Origin: Membranipora membranacea
Taxonomy: Eukaryota; Bryozoa; Gymnolaemata; Cheilostomatida; Membraniporidae
DNA: 64,000 nucleotides
Direction: 5' to 3'
Assembly: GCA_914767715.1 (NCBI GenBank)
Contig: OU612073.1
Coordinates: 12,216,001-12,280,000 of the forward strand
The notes under the pieces are model-generated. The model worked only from the letters and a program-made list of their open reading frames with translations. It did not search any database and was not told where the DNA came from. Numbering within the stretch: position 1 is the first letter of the stretch; every line of letters begins with the position of its first letter. Both the position numbers and the translations under genes were made by a program. Shown in pieces: positions 1 to 13,219 of this stretch.

Positions 1-3000
1 TGACAATCTGCAGCGATATCAGACAGCTGATCCCCACTAAGTCTGTGTAACATCTTCTTCATTATCGCCGAGATTATCTACAATAAAAACCTTAACGATT
101 TCCACAAATACAAACAAGAGCACATTCCCACACTCCGCCCCTGTGATTTCAACAAAAACGTTAATTAAGCCAATTCACACACGCTATTTATTGTATGTAT
201 GTTACACTTCCATTCCAAGTTTTTTTATTCTGTGAGAAGGGGTTCAAAGAAAAGACAACTCCAAACCATTGTAAAACTACCTGAAACTTCTTTTACCACA
301 CATGTTTAACTGAGTAGAAGTATTAAGTGTAGATTCAACTTAGATTCAATCAATTAGGAAATTTTGTCAAAGACAAATTACAATGCGTTGACTGAAAAGC
401 TCTGTCATATGGCCATACATCACACATCAACTCACAAACAATAATAATTGGATGTATAGACACATCGCATTACATACCAGTTTTCTTTGTTTTGAGGAGG
501 GCACGGGGACTTCTATTTCTCTGTCTATCCTCCCAGGCCTTCGTAGTGACATGTCCACCGCATCCAGTCTGTTAGTGGTAGCTAACACAAACACATAGCA
601 GATTGGGTTCTAAGACGACAAAATTGAAGTATGTATAGCGTATGTTAACTTTGAATTCTCGAAGTGGCTGCAGGCGAGATATTGTGGCATTTCAATATCG
701 CTCGCTCCTTTTGATAATGAAATGCCTCAAAATTTTCATTGCAGCCCTTAACCTAACCATTAACATGTTTTTGGTCTATCCATGAAATACATTGATTTGG
801 TACAACGATCGGATTCATTTGGCTGAGTCCATGCAAGTATTCTGTCAATGAGGCTCTGGCTATTGATCAGTGTACTTGACAATAGCCTAGCCTCGAATTA
901 AGACTATTGAATGTATCAAGAAATGCAGTGCGACTTTTCTAACCATCTGGGCCTGCTGTCATGTCATTATTACGATCATCAGTTAGCTTGTTATCGCCAC
1001 TTATATCTCATTAATTTCATAGATAATCAGGTATAAATAGTTGGAGTGCTTACCTGGGTGGCCCTGTCAATCTCCATGACAAGAGATGATAGTACTCTTT
1101 TCTCTAAATCAGACTGTGATCTCTCTCTACGTGGGCACATCACATCTATATCATCAATAAAAACCACCGCCGGAGACCTAGAAAAACATCGTAACAAGAA
1201 CTAACAATCTATACCTTAGAACTGCAGAAACTGGAATCATATTTTCTCATTGGACAGATAATTTGTACCATAATAATATTATCTGGGTCATCGAGTGTGG
1301 TGTGGCCCTCAGACATAATATGAACATATAACTAAACAGATATATAAAGGTATATGATTGGACCTGCATTCATAAGCAGGTAGGCTGACCCTCCTTGTTT
1401 GGTCTTATCGAGAGAATGAAGATAATAACAATTAAAAGTGCACTTACTGCTCAACAGCTTGTTGGAAGATCTTTTGTAGCCTATTTTCTGTCTCTCCAAA
1501 CTGCCTGCAATTCACAAATCATAATATTTGACCATCTTCAGAATCAACACTGGAATATGGATGCTTACATCACAGAAAAATACAACCACAAGCAGAATCT
1601 ATTGCACATTTTCATGTTACTTTAAGGACTATGTATCACTCACTTGCTCCAGAGCTGAGCAGAGTCCAACACAACAAACTCCGCGTGACCTTTTAACCTC
1701 CTGCCGACTTCTTTAGCTATGAGTGTTTTACCACAGCCTGATGGACCGTGTAGTATAGCTCCTTTTGGTACCTGTACGCCTAGAGATGGGCAACACAAGA
1801 CAGAAAGTCAGAGGAGGGATAATTGGAAAAGAGATAAACGTCCACACATGTAAATTAAAAAAACAGATGAAGCTGCATTGATAGTTATTCATTTTATGTT
1901 TTATTGTGGTTCATGAGGAATGAAATCTGTACCAGCAAATTTAAACAGACGCTAGATAGTCTAGATGTGATACTTTTTTTTTGATAGTGGGAATTTACAT
2001 GAACTGGTTTAACTTGGTTTCTAATTTCTATTGCGTAAATTTTAGCTTATACCACTGCATAGTCATAAAAAAAAGGTTTGATCGTTTTCAGTTGTCAGTG
2101 CAATGCCAATTATATGTACATAAGCTACCATATGAATAAAAGTCATTGATAACTCCTACCATATTTTTGATATGTGTTTTTCTTCGTTATAGGTTCTATG
2201 ATGAGCTGGTTAAGGGTGTCAAGTAGATCGTCTACTCCTGCTACAGCCTGTGTTTCGTCCTGCTCATCATCTGTCTCGGACTGCGGAACGGGTGACTGGT
2301 CACTGAGTGTAACTGTTGTAGTCTGAATGACCTGATAGAACTGTGTGCTACATTCACTCAGACCATCAGCTATGACGCAAATTAGTGAAGTCGATTGCAA
2401 AATATAACATTGAGCACAACGAAGAATATATATTTGGAAATTCAACTGTGAAAGTGACGTTTTTTTATTCACATACAAAGTACCAGAGGTGCACAGGAAA
2501 AAATCAACAACATGAACTGAAGAAATCACCGATTTGAACCACGTACAGGCAAGCCAGGGATATTTCCACCACATTGGCATGGAATCGTAGATCTGAAAAC
2601 GGATTGTCATCTTCTATAATATGAGTAAATTACACGTGCAAACTAACCTAGTAGTAAGGATGCAGAAGAGTCTGACTTTTTACTCCTTGTACTTTTACTG
2701 ACAGGCGTTGAGGTAATGTTAGAGTGATCTCCCCCAGTAGCTGTTTCTGCTTAATAAGAAACGTTTTTAGTAGGTGAAGATCAGATTAAATGGCAAAAAC
2801 CAGATTTAGTGGTGAAAGCCAGATTTAGTGGTTAAACTCTGTTGTCATCACATGTGGGATGGTGGGAGTCTAACCACAGTTGTTATCCCTGAATAGACTG
2901 CCACCATTCCTCTTGTGTGATAAAAGTCTAAGCACTAAAACATGCTCCAAAAAGTCCAAATTCATACGTTTTATTTCAACCTGCACTGAAACTATTACAA

Positions 3001-5179
3001 GTGCGAGTTTGAAGAGTACTGCTGCACTATTTTTAGTTTTGCAAAATAACAGTAGCAATACAAACTTCATATCCTCAACATAAGCTAAGAGTAAATTGCA
3101 CTAAATTAGATTGAAAATCTTCACTTACCTGATACAGGCTCATAAGCGGACAGGTTAAGATTGCTCATATCTTGTGAGAGTGAATCATTAACAGATGGGG
3201 TATATCCCTGAGCTGTTGCTTCTAATATATGGATATTTACAGGCTTGCCAAAGTATGACAACTCCAAATCACTACCAGACGCAATGATACGCATGTCTAA
3301 AATAATGATTGATATGACCCAATTGTAACAAAGTTGATTCAACACACCAAAAAACAGGACACACAATCATAAAATCATATCATAGATGTCCATTGCCCTA
3401 AGTATTATATTATTTCATACTTACTCAACTCTTTTTAACATAACGAGTCGAAATTCAAGGATTACCCCTGAGCTGATTCTGTAGCGATGTATGCATTAAG
3501 TAAAAATAGCCACTTCAAATTTTTAAGAATGTTGGTGCAAACAGACAAAGTCAATACAATATTATGAACAAATTTTGATAACTTACTGAGTTGAAGTTTG
3601 ATGAAGGATGATAGATCTTCTTTATCTATATTACCGGGTAGATTTTGACTACAAAACAAGACGTAAACGCTGTCTACATTGCATGTTGCCATCAGCCATC
3701 AAACCTTGCTCTGAAATCTCACCGCAACATAATCAAACTTGAACATTAATTTGTCAATATGAAACCAGCCGGAAGGAAGATATACATCAAAAGTTTTCAT
3801 TAACTTTAGGGACAGCTTCCAAATCTGATGTAAATTACTGCTGAAATTGTGTAATTCCCGTATAATATTCGTCAGTGAGAAATAAAAAAAATTGAATAGG
3901 TGCAAGTTCTAAATTCACCAAGAAAGCAATCAAGCAATTTACAGGCTCACCTATCCGATAAACAGCATTTCAAGCATGCAGCCGGAACCACATCTTTGGG
4001 TTTCTGTACAAGGCACAAGTTACCAACAGTAAGTCCAGATTGAGAAGAATGTTTGACTTTACTTTGTGGTGATAAATACACATGACAGTCTGGCACTGAA
4101 GCATTGGGCCAGGCTATGTAGCTGTATCTAAAAACAAATAGGGAATATATACGTGAAATTATATTGACAATTAAAATTAAACAATTACAGCGAGGGGTTT
4201 GGTTGGATACCATTGTTCATGTAATGTGACCAATGTATATACCAATATTTGACCTCATGAAGGCGAAACATAGATGGACTGCTGGCTGAGGGGACAAAAT
4301 ATGTCAGAACTAAAAATGTGTCGTTAACACAAAAAGAATCATCATAAAATAAAAATTTGAACTGACCTGTTATCAATAATAATTGGCTCACCGATAGCCA
4401 TTTTTCCGACCCTCATGGTTCCTATACTAAGAAATGCTATTCTATCCCTCAGTGGAACTGGTATTTGTGGTTCTGCAAATCAAAATTGATATGAGTACCT
4501 ATATCAAATTATTGTACGAAAGGAACGGTAACAGAACATACGTAATCTGCTTTAAAGTGTACTGACAGGATATCAAAGTAAATACGGAAAAAAATACATG
4601 ATCATGGAGCATACGCATCCTCTGAGTAAGCACATAGAGTGTTATGCTGATTAGCTATAATTCTTTCAGACATAGTTAAGACTGTATATAAAAATGACCT
4701 GGACCAGAAATTAGGGAATTATTGTAATAATATAGTGTATTGTTGAATTATTGCAATAAATGATCTGATCAGTCAAGACCTACCCGATTCTATTTTGCAG
4801 TTGGTGACCACAGCGTATAGACCGCTGTTTTGAATATACCCATATTCACTGGCCTCTCCTGGTTGGCTGAGAGAAGATCGTGATAAGCTAGTATTCAGTG
4901 AATCAGAGCCATTCGCACCAAATGATTCTGAAACTGAGAAAAGGTTTCCTCATCAGTCAAGACTTTTAAGGCATAACCTAAGTCACAGTAAAATTACAGA
5001 AGCATATCTTTAATCTTGAGAGCGAAGTGTGGAAATGTGCAAAGCGTCATTGGGAATAAATAATAAAACAACTCACCTTTGGGGTTATGGTGGTCTTTCT
5101 CATGCCTTTTAATGAATCGATCACTTATTATGACACTACACTGAGGGCAACGAGACCAACTTGTCTTTACTTTCTGCAT
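1..5179 (-). CDS. AFG2A: AFG2/SPATA5-like type II AAA+ ATPase, 3' end outside window
   Basis: Thirteen phase-matched exons on the minus strand: 5077-5179, 4784-4927, 4367-4472, 3951-4127, 3587-3648, 3129-3296, 2648-2746, 2160-2369, 1644-1779, 1448-1504, 1054-1177, 478-609 and 1-77, the last cut by the window edge. About 531 residues are readable. Near the N-terminus is a C-x2-C-x11-H-x3-H zinc-finger-like motif, then an IGEPI...AWPNASVPD stretch like the AFG2 N-domain (AWP is typical of SPATA5 proteins), then an acidic Ser-rich linker. The first AAA domain has Walker A GPSGCGKT (about residues 368-375), [12 protein letters not shown], Walker B VVFIDD, sensor-1 ATTN and arginine-finger RRPGRID. 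The second AAA domain should lie beyond position 1. Family role: cytosolic ATPase releasing the shuttling factor RLP24 from pre-60S ribosomes. AFG2B/SPATA5L1 is the main alternative. The Met at 5179 follows a weak AG, so an upstream exon is possible. Confidence 0.8.
5077..5179 (-). other. First recognised exon of the AFG2-like gene, zinc-finger-like
   Basis: The exon runs from the Met at 5179 to the donor AAAG/gtgagt at 5077. It encodes CPQC followed 11 residues later by HEKDH, a Cys2His2 spacing one residue shorter than the classical finger. The frame stays open upstream of the Met to about 5362, so a longer N-terminus cannot be excluded. Confidence 0.55.
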
Positions 5180-5994
5180 CTTAGGTGAAGCGCAGAGCTG
5201 TAACGAGACAACAACAAAGTGTGAGATAAATTCATACAGAGGAAGAATGATCGATGGGAGAGGAGAGGTCCATCGGCATATTTCATGCAACACAACACAA
5301 ATCAAACAATGAATCAAATTTTTGTGCCTGAGTTTGGTGATGAGAGGCGGTGCGAGCCCCACAAACCCCCATGCTAGATTTAACTTTATTTAACATTTGT
5401 GTACATATTCTTTATCTTCAAAGTTCAACTATGTCAGTTTTCCAATAAAATAATAAATCTACAAGTACATATATATTTACAAACCAATCAAAAACTCCTT
5501 GATTCAATAATAATAGTATACATCAAGGAGTAACTTAACTGTTACCCCTTGTATACATGTATATGATATATTAATTTTTAGTTATAATAACCATAATAAC
5601 TTATTTATGTTACAGTTGAGTTGAGTTGTTATGATAATTATTATATATGTTTGAAAGATAGCTAATGAGATATGAATAATAATGGATGGGGTTGAGTTCT
5701 ACTTTCTGCAACACATACATATTCTTGGGTCACAGATGTGGAATGGGAAAGACACTCTTTACAAAACAAGCTACAATACAACATTAAACATGAATCAGAA
5801 TGATAATACTGTAATCTACCAGTTTTTCATTTCTCATGCCTGAAATACCCCTGACCTTGGCTCAGAACCCAAGAAGTTTTTAGATCTTGGGCTGATAATA
5901 TTTTATCAAGTGTTCAATGAAATAAGAGAAAACCCCTGATTGGCTTATTACAATACAATGATCCCAATTTTTTCATTTGTTCCCAAGGGTATTG
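5180..5994. other. Intergenic stretch between AFG2-like gene and MULE element
   Basis: No exon with matching splice sites is visible on either strand. The stretch holds a hairpin at 5494-5531, where an ACTCCTTGAT arm faces ATCAAGGAGT, and AT-rich sequence. The promoter of the minus-strand AFG2-like gene must lie here, but no clear TATA or initiator element was identified. Confidence 0.5.
5494..5531. repeat. Short inverted repeat, CAAGGAGT family
   Basis: The arms ACTCCTTGAT (5494-5503) and ATCAAGGAGT (5522-5531) are perfect inverted copies. The same core recurs at 13085-13114 with arms CAAGGAGTAA and TTACTCCTTG, and a weaker version lies at 29819-29836, which suggests a small dispersed foldback element. 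Confidence 0.55.
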
Positions 5995-6345
5995 CGACAA
6001 TTAGACCCATGCAGATAGACCCATAACAAATTAGACCCAAACAAAAAAACCCAATACAAATTAGACCCACTACAAACTAGACCCAGAACAAACTAGACCC
6101 AATATATTACGATTGATAAAGACTGCAAAACAAGTCTATACTCATGTGATAGCTATCTTTTTGCTTTTTCCAACCCAATTATTTAGACCCATTGCAATGA
6201 TTGGCTAAATACAGGTAACCAAATAGACCCAGCAATTTCATTGGCTATCAGATTAATTTTTGTATTTTGCATTCCAGCTATTATAGACCACACATATATT
6301 GTAGAGGTTGTCCCCTGTTTATGAATGGGTAGAAAACTTACAAAA
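5995..6345 (+). repeat. Left inverted repeat of the MULE, with tandem TAGACCCA units
   Basis: About seven units of roughly 16 bp, of the form ATTAGACCCA plus a short ACAA-type spacer, lie between 5999 and 6100. The homology to the right arm continues through a block containing CAAGTCTATACT and ends near GGGTAGAAAA at about 6340. Two further TAGACCCA units lie at 6182 and 6223. Confidence 0.75.
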
Positions 6346-9300
6346 ATAAAAACATACTTAAAACTGTTACTCTTTGCTTAAAAAATATCATGCAATACAT
6401 TTGACACTGACAGTTGAAACATGAATGCGGCATTGAAAATAAAAATTAAGCTAACTGACTGGTGTGGCATTTTTTTTCTCTTTTGGCCATATTTTAAAAC
6501 AAGTAAGTTCATTCAAGGATAATGTTATTATCATAATTAAATATTATTGATATTTATTAAAAGTGGTGGAGTGGATATTGATGAGCATGCTGTTAGGTAC
6601 TGGTGAGTGTACGGCTTGTATTTCAATAATTATATTTATATTGACGGGACTAAATGTAAAATGGAAGGCAAGCTGTGTTATAGTGACAACTGAATGCTCA
6701 ACGTACAACTCGCCTGCCAATGAATTTTTTATTGATGGTTAATACTCTATTTGCATAAATATGGTTGGCACGTAACAAATTGCTCGACAGAAAAATATTT
6801 ATGTACAGCAAGATTTTTTTTGATTTTTTTGAAAACATTAAGTTCTGAGCTCCTCAGTTCTCTAAGCTCTTAACCAGGTGATTCAGCGAACACGAAGCAA
6901 AGCACCTGACAGGAAAACATAAATGGAACACCACCCGGACTTAAAACCTTTGAGGAGACAAGGCAAGCTGATACCGAGTTTGCAAGCAATGGACGCCCAA
7001 TAGACTTGATAATTACCATGGAAATCTCATTTTTAAATGTGGATGTGTAATTTTCCCTCGGTAATCTTTTACGTATTATATTTAATTTAAATGGAATTTA
7101 TTTTTGTATCACGATTTATATCAATCTCCGCTATTCAAACCCACACCAACCCACATCGCCTGAGTTATGGACATCTCCGACCTCCCCATTACATTTAAAA
7201 CCGGGCAGAAATCAAGGCCTAGCAGTTCTTCTTGTAGACCCTTCACTGTATATTTGGGCTGCACTTTTTGAGAGTTACTTGGCTTATTTTTTCTAATTTT
7301 AAAACAGAGCTGGACATTCTATTATATGAATAAACTAGATAAAACACCTTTTGTAAGGAGTTGCCCACTGCCTCAGCCGGAAAGGAGACTAAAAACTAAG
7401 ACTAAAACATGATAATCATCAATGCTTACTGAGAGGCGACCGCCTGTTCCCTTCGTTTATTTTTTTCGCCTCCAGCTCCAGTGGGAATATCTGACCAAGT
7501 TTAATCATGATCTTTATATTGTTTGCAGTATGAGTTCTCAGCTTCTTGTGGGAGATTCTGCTATGATTGTACGGATCAGTGGCTCTTGGTTTTTTCTGGA
7601 GCTAGTGACCCTAGACACCAAGGATAAACAATAGGTCTCAGAACTATAGCCTTTTTGTGAGGAACACAAATAATCAGGATCAGCTAGCACTAAAAATACA
7701 TCATTACATATTTAGTTACCAGGGAAGGGTTCTTCTGAGCGATATCCTCACTCAAAACAATGAGCTCATCGCTCAAAGCATATTTTGCTCTTTTGTCATT
7801 CATCTCAGCATTGATCAACCAGAGAATAATTCTAGCAACTTTCAATTAAAATCTCAGCTAAACAACTGCATGTCATCCGATTTTGGGGCGCTACAAATGT
7901 GAAAGAGCTATGTGCCTTAAGCATAGAATTTTCTATCTGGTTAACAAATTAGAGTTTTCATTGATCATTGCTTTGAGAAACAAGCTTAGTACTTATGTGG
8001 TCCATCTTGAATAATACTCAGACTCATACATCATACTTCTGAGGGACTGTCTTCTTCTATAGTTGTATGCCCTGTCTGTTTGACCAGCAGAATATTTTTC
8101 CTGAACGCTTTTCATAAAATGAGACTGAAAGTATTAATCATCTCTGTCTGTATATATGAATATAATATACTCTCCATGTACATGGTTGTAAGTTGGCCAT
8201 TATACTTTGTGTAATGATTGTTGCCATATGTACCAATATGAGCATTATAAAATTTCCATTTGTGAATATAACACATTCCATCCAAGAGCAGAATATCAAC
8301 ATTGTACTACCATAGACCTGCAACAGTTCGCACATTATCATAGGGTTTCTTGTTACCATCTTATGCAAATATCTGTATATCCGACACTGTCATTAAGATA
8401 GACTGTTTTTTTACTTGCTATCTGGTCTTAAAGTGTTTGTAAAGGAACAGGGTTCTTGGTATCATTTTTGAGCTTGAAATGAGATTAAGACAACTATCAC
8501 ACATGCATTTGCATGAAAAATAAGTCTTCAGGGTTACTTGGTCTGGTAGGTTTGGGGGTTATAAGTTAACACTATTGAGTTGCCTACTCATGCACAGCCC
8601 AACGTGTCCAGGCGATTTGTAATGAGCCTATTATAGGGGAAATACAGTAATATTAGTGACTATTGTGGTTAGATAACAACTTTTGCAAATACATGACAAA
8701 GTCACTCACAAGTCTGTCGATGACATAAAAGTTCAAATTTAATGAGTTGAGAGTTGAGACCGCTAATCAAAACAACCTTTATTTCTGTTATGAGCCCATG
8801 TTGAAGAAGAGATTAGAAGAACCATTGTACCAAAGATTATAAATACTGACTGTACATTACAATCAATGACTATGACCCATTCCCTGTCCACAGCTTTTCA
8901 AGCGAGTGATTTTCATTTCATACCGCTGCACTTGTTTGCACTGTTTAAATAAGATTACACTGGAGCAATGGATTCTTCCTTGCTTATTTCAGATTTACCT
9001 AAAAATGGTCCATACAATGCTTTATGGTTAGTACCAAATCTTGCGATAATATCTAACACTAGCCCCCAAAATAAGATCCATACTGATGAAATAACTCAAA
9101 AACTCGACAAATTAATTTCCTATGTGACTGATGTGTGCTTTGACATAGGTTCTCATATGGCATGCTGCACTCAGTCAGTAATATTGATAGTCCATGTTTA
9201 GATGTGCTGAGTATCTGTGATGCACAGATGGACAAGATCTGATGTAAAATAATATAGAAAGTTTCTCAAGGTATTCCACTGCTTACACGATTATCAATAC

Positions 9301-11294
9301 TCCTCTCTTTAGGAGGCAGTCAAATTCATTTACATTTTTCATCACCCTGAAGTCCGAAATAACTAGATGACAATTTTATTTACTTTAATTTACTTTGTGA
9401 CTTGTAAATTCCAGTTTTTGATGTAAACAACAAAGTTTACCCGAGAAAATCTTGTGAGTCCAAAGATCAGAATATTTGCAAAAATTGTTGTAAAGATTCT
9501 CAAAACTTCAAATCACTCAGTATTAATCATCGCATGCTTTGGATTTTAACACATCCTAATGCCTGAAATGTCGAGATTTAAAAACAAATTATTTTAGATT
9601 TTTGTGCAAATTAGAAAGACATCCAGTCTACATGTGTAAATTTTGTATCTTCCATTGAAATTCTATTGAAAGCCACTAATCATAAAGCATAACGGCTGAA
9701 GACAGAGTTTGATTGGAATGTCATATCTTAGTATTTATAATCTTCAATACAATCCATTTATTCATCAAATAAATATAAACAAAACCTTGAAATACTTTAG
9801 CCATGTATTGATCTGCCTTTATATTGCCAATTTCTATCTCGAGCAGTAACCATGGTTAACAGAAAATGTTGTATCTGTCAAAGCACTGTGGGTTATTTCA
9901 AGTGGCCGAAATCATACAGATTTAAACTTAGTGGTGTGACCAATTAACTAAGTTCATTGGTGTGACTACCTCAGGGACATTTTCCCTATGATGATCACAT
10001 GGACTCGACATCGATTTGCTACAATTGCCTCCTGAATGATATTCAATCTCACTCTCACTGGATCTGTTAATCTCCCTATAATTTTCACTCTCGCTGTCGT
10101 ATGAGCTAGAGTTGTAATTTTTGTCGTGCTTGATTTCGATCGTTTCAATTATGAAATTTTATACACTATCCCATTTTACCAGCTAAGCCACATAACATGG
10201 GACAGATAAACTTTGCATTGTATTCACTCATTCATTCAATAGATAAATTCTGTGTGGTTTAATATTGTACGCAGGGAATATCAAAACCACTGTGTCATAA
10301 CAAAAAGTCTTATTTACGAGATACTGTATATTCCCATTATAATCTAAGGTACTAAAAAGGTACTATTTTCTACAAGTGATCACAACTCCAAAGGAGAAAA
10401 ATAGTACCTTTTTAGTACCTTCTCATCCCAACTTTGAGTGAAAATAATTCTTAACTGGGCCACAGGCTGCTTTTGGACATAGCATAATGTTCTAAACTAG
10501 ACTGAGAGCTCTAGAATGATACCAAAAACCTGTTTCCTTTACAATCACTTTAACTATTAAAATTACACATAAATAATCGATTGATAACAAAATGAATCAG
10601 CAATTTTTTTCGTTCTGCCCAAAGAAACACCAAGACTAGAAAAGCGACGAAATAAAAGTGAATAATAAAATCAACCAATTATGTCTGCCAACCAAATTCC
10701 GCTTACAACACATCCACAGAGAACTTTTCAGCCAATCTGTTGGCCTGCGCCCTTCTCCAAGTTCACTTAAAAAGTCAACAGCAACCAAAAACGATCATAA
10801 AGGATTGATTTTATGAAGCTGAGACAAACGTAGATTTATTGAATGTCAAAGTATGTTTTTCAGAAGAATAAGAGAACGATCTTCAACCAATGTTGGAAGG
10901 GAAAATGCAAACCAAGATTGATGATGGTATCATAGAAGGTAGATATTTGTGTATGTTTGTAGTTTAAGTGGCTCAATTAAATTATGGAAAGTATGGCACC
11001 TATCTGATAAAAAATTGTCACAGTATCTTCATCATTCTTTTGATTTTTGTAGTTTTCTTTTTAATTTGAATTATATTCTTTCAATGGCATGGTCTTGTTT
11101 GTCGCCCGTGTGATTTTGGTTGGCTAAAAAGAAAGTATGAAGTTAAAAAGAATATTCTCGGAGTTCCATAAAAATCATTGTCTACATTGAAGTTATCATA
11201 GTTCGATATATAGACAAGTTGCCATTATTGTTTGACTGAATCATTTGGTGTTCAGGCTGATGAATAATTATTTAACATTTTGTTACCATTACAG
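6346..11294. other. 5' interior of the MULE, no coding exon identified
   Basis: A complete MULE transposase should have its N-terminal zinc-finger region and the first part of the DDE domain upstream of 11295. Scanning this stretch gave no convincing exon with compatible phase; the short open frames (for example near 7422, 7657 and 8968) show no family motif. The stretch is AT-rich and contains the palindrome at 10346-10421. Confidence 0.4.
10346..10421. repeat. Near-perfect palindrome with internal GGTACT repeats
   Basis: The left arm, 10346-10371, starts AAGGTACTAAAAAGGTACTA, and the right arm, 10395-10421, ends in its inverted copy; they differ by one inserted A. The loop is about 23 bases. 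Each arm itself contains two GGTACT copies. It lies inside the MULE interior and could be a foldback element or a regulatory hairpin. Confidence 0.6.
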
Positions 11295-12574
11295 GTTCTC
11301 AATGAGGTGCTGTCTGTCATTAGAGACAGCAAGAAAGTGGAGAAGGTACGCAGAATAATAGCCGACTTTGAGACAGGACTTTGGCCAGCTCTACGGAGTG
11401 TTCTCCCAGCCTGTGACAGACAAGGCTGCCTGTTTCACTTCCGTCAGGCAATCTGGAGAAAAGTTCAAAGTATACACGGTGAGCTGGTTATTATGTTTTG
11501 GAAATATAGTCATAACTTTCACCATAGTTAACATAATTTTTGTTAGTTGTCACAAGCCATTAGTACCATAACTTACTTATAGCATAACATCATAAATCAT
11601 CTAACTATCTCATTATCAATTGCCAAATTCCAGGTTCTACCTGAACTACCTCCTCAGTCAAGGATCTTGAGTGTAGGCACAATGGAAATAAAAAGAGGCA
11701 GGGGACATGGTCTATGAGCGATTTAAATCATTTTTGGGCCGCCTATGAAATCAAGTTTGTTTTGTAAATACCTATTGTTGTGCCTTTCTACAGATTTAGT
11801 TGTAAAATACAACATAAATGATGATGTGACGAGGTTTGTCAGGCGAGTGATGGGCCTGGCTGTTCTTCCTAAAGATGTTGTCACAAACGAGGCCATTCCT
11901 CAACTAAGGAGAGACAGTCTGGCTCTCAACAATGTCAACTGTGACCAGCTATTGGAGTACATGGAAGCCACATGGTTCCAAAGGGTGGCAGACTGGGTAG
12001 TGTTCGGGAGCACAACTCGAACCATCAACTCCCTAGAAGGTAAGATTGTTAACTGACTTACAGTCTTGTTTTACTCCACATTAAAGCGTGGCTATCATTG
12101 ATATGAATAAATATATATATTCATTTTGTTAATGATTAAAAATATTTCCAATTACAGCAATGCTAGCACAGTTGCAGTCTTTTGGTAAATGCGTTTCTTA
12201 ACCCTATCTACCCTAGAATGAATGTTGAAGAGGACCACGATAGATAAACTTATGCGTGAATATTGTTAGGCATTATGAAAATGTAATAATAGAAATTTAT
12301 GTGGAATTTGCGACTGCTTATAGGATGGCACAATAAACTGAATAGAAATGCTGGCAAGCCAAACCTGGTGCTGTGGGAGTTGTTGGAAGTGCTGAGGAGC
12401 GAGTCGGAGACAACTAAAACTGTTCAAACATTGGTGGAAAATAATGTTAAAGTGAACAAGCAGCTGAAGAAATACGTAGCTAGCGATGCCGCCCTAAAGC
12501 AGGCATGGGATAACTATCAGAGAGACCTGAACTGGCAGAGACTGTGGAGACATGGTGCCAACAGTGTTTTATAA
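11295..12574 (+). CDS. MULE transposase, last three exons
   Basis: Three exons with canonical junctions and continuous phase: 11295-11478, 11794-12039 and 12324-12574 (stop TAA). Together they encode 226 residues with no stop or frameshift. The first carries ADFETGLWPALRS and GCLFHFRQAIWRK, the second catalytic aspartate region and the conserved C/H motif of MULE transposases. The second carries a helical insertion, and the third starts with the Gly-Trp-His motif (GWHNKLNR) seen in animal MULE transposases. An AATAAA lies at about 12606. The N-terminal half, including the first catalytic aspartate, was not found, so the gene is either 5'-truncated or has distant exons not recognised here. It lies inside inverted repeats that identify its parent element. 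Confidence 0.78.
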
Positions 12575-13084
12575 ATGCATCTCAACCTGTTCCTGTGATC
12601 TGTTGAAACAATAAAATTTTTTTGCAAAAACTAAACCATCACTTGTTGGTTCAATGAACTGTAGATCAATGTTGATATTACATAATACAGTGAGATTCTG
12701 ATATAAAATATGTCTTGACTCAGAAGTTGATTGCAGGAATTTAACCTTTTGCGTTAATTGAAGCAAAAAGTAAAATATATAGACAGACGGTTTAGCTTTA
12801 TTTCAGCTGCCCCATTTTCATCATCACGCTACAAACTGTTGCCTAAATACAATTGAATCACTCATGCAATAAAATCGATACAGTTTGCGTTCTATGAGTG
12901 AGGAAGCTTTAAATCCATGTAGTGATGTCTTTGAAACTTTGACAACAACAGGTTTGTTCACATACTTGAACCAAGGATTTAAAAGTTTTGATCTGAGCAA
13001 GATTGCGTCAACGACAGAAGCTCCATCATAAACTTTGGTGGACATGTTTTAGTTTTGGCTGTCCCTCATACTCCTTCATTGAAA

Positions 13085-13114
13085 CAAGGAGTAACAGTCC
13101 GCTATTACTCCTTG
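13085..13114. repeat. Short inverted repeat, CAAGGAGTAA family
   Basis: The arms CAAGGAGTAA and TTACTCCTTG flank a 10-base loop. It shares its core with the hairpin at 5494-5531 and lies just inside the right arm of the MULE. Confidence 0.5.
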
Positions 13115-13219
13115 ATTGAAATTATCTAGGTTTGATTTAACAAATAGTTGTCTGAATTTATTGTGAAAACTGAAAAAATCATTCCCTCCTGATTATTGAT
13201 ATGAAAGTATTTTCTAAAT

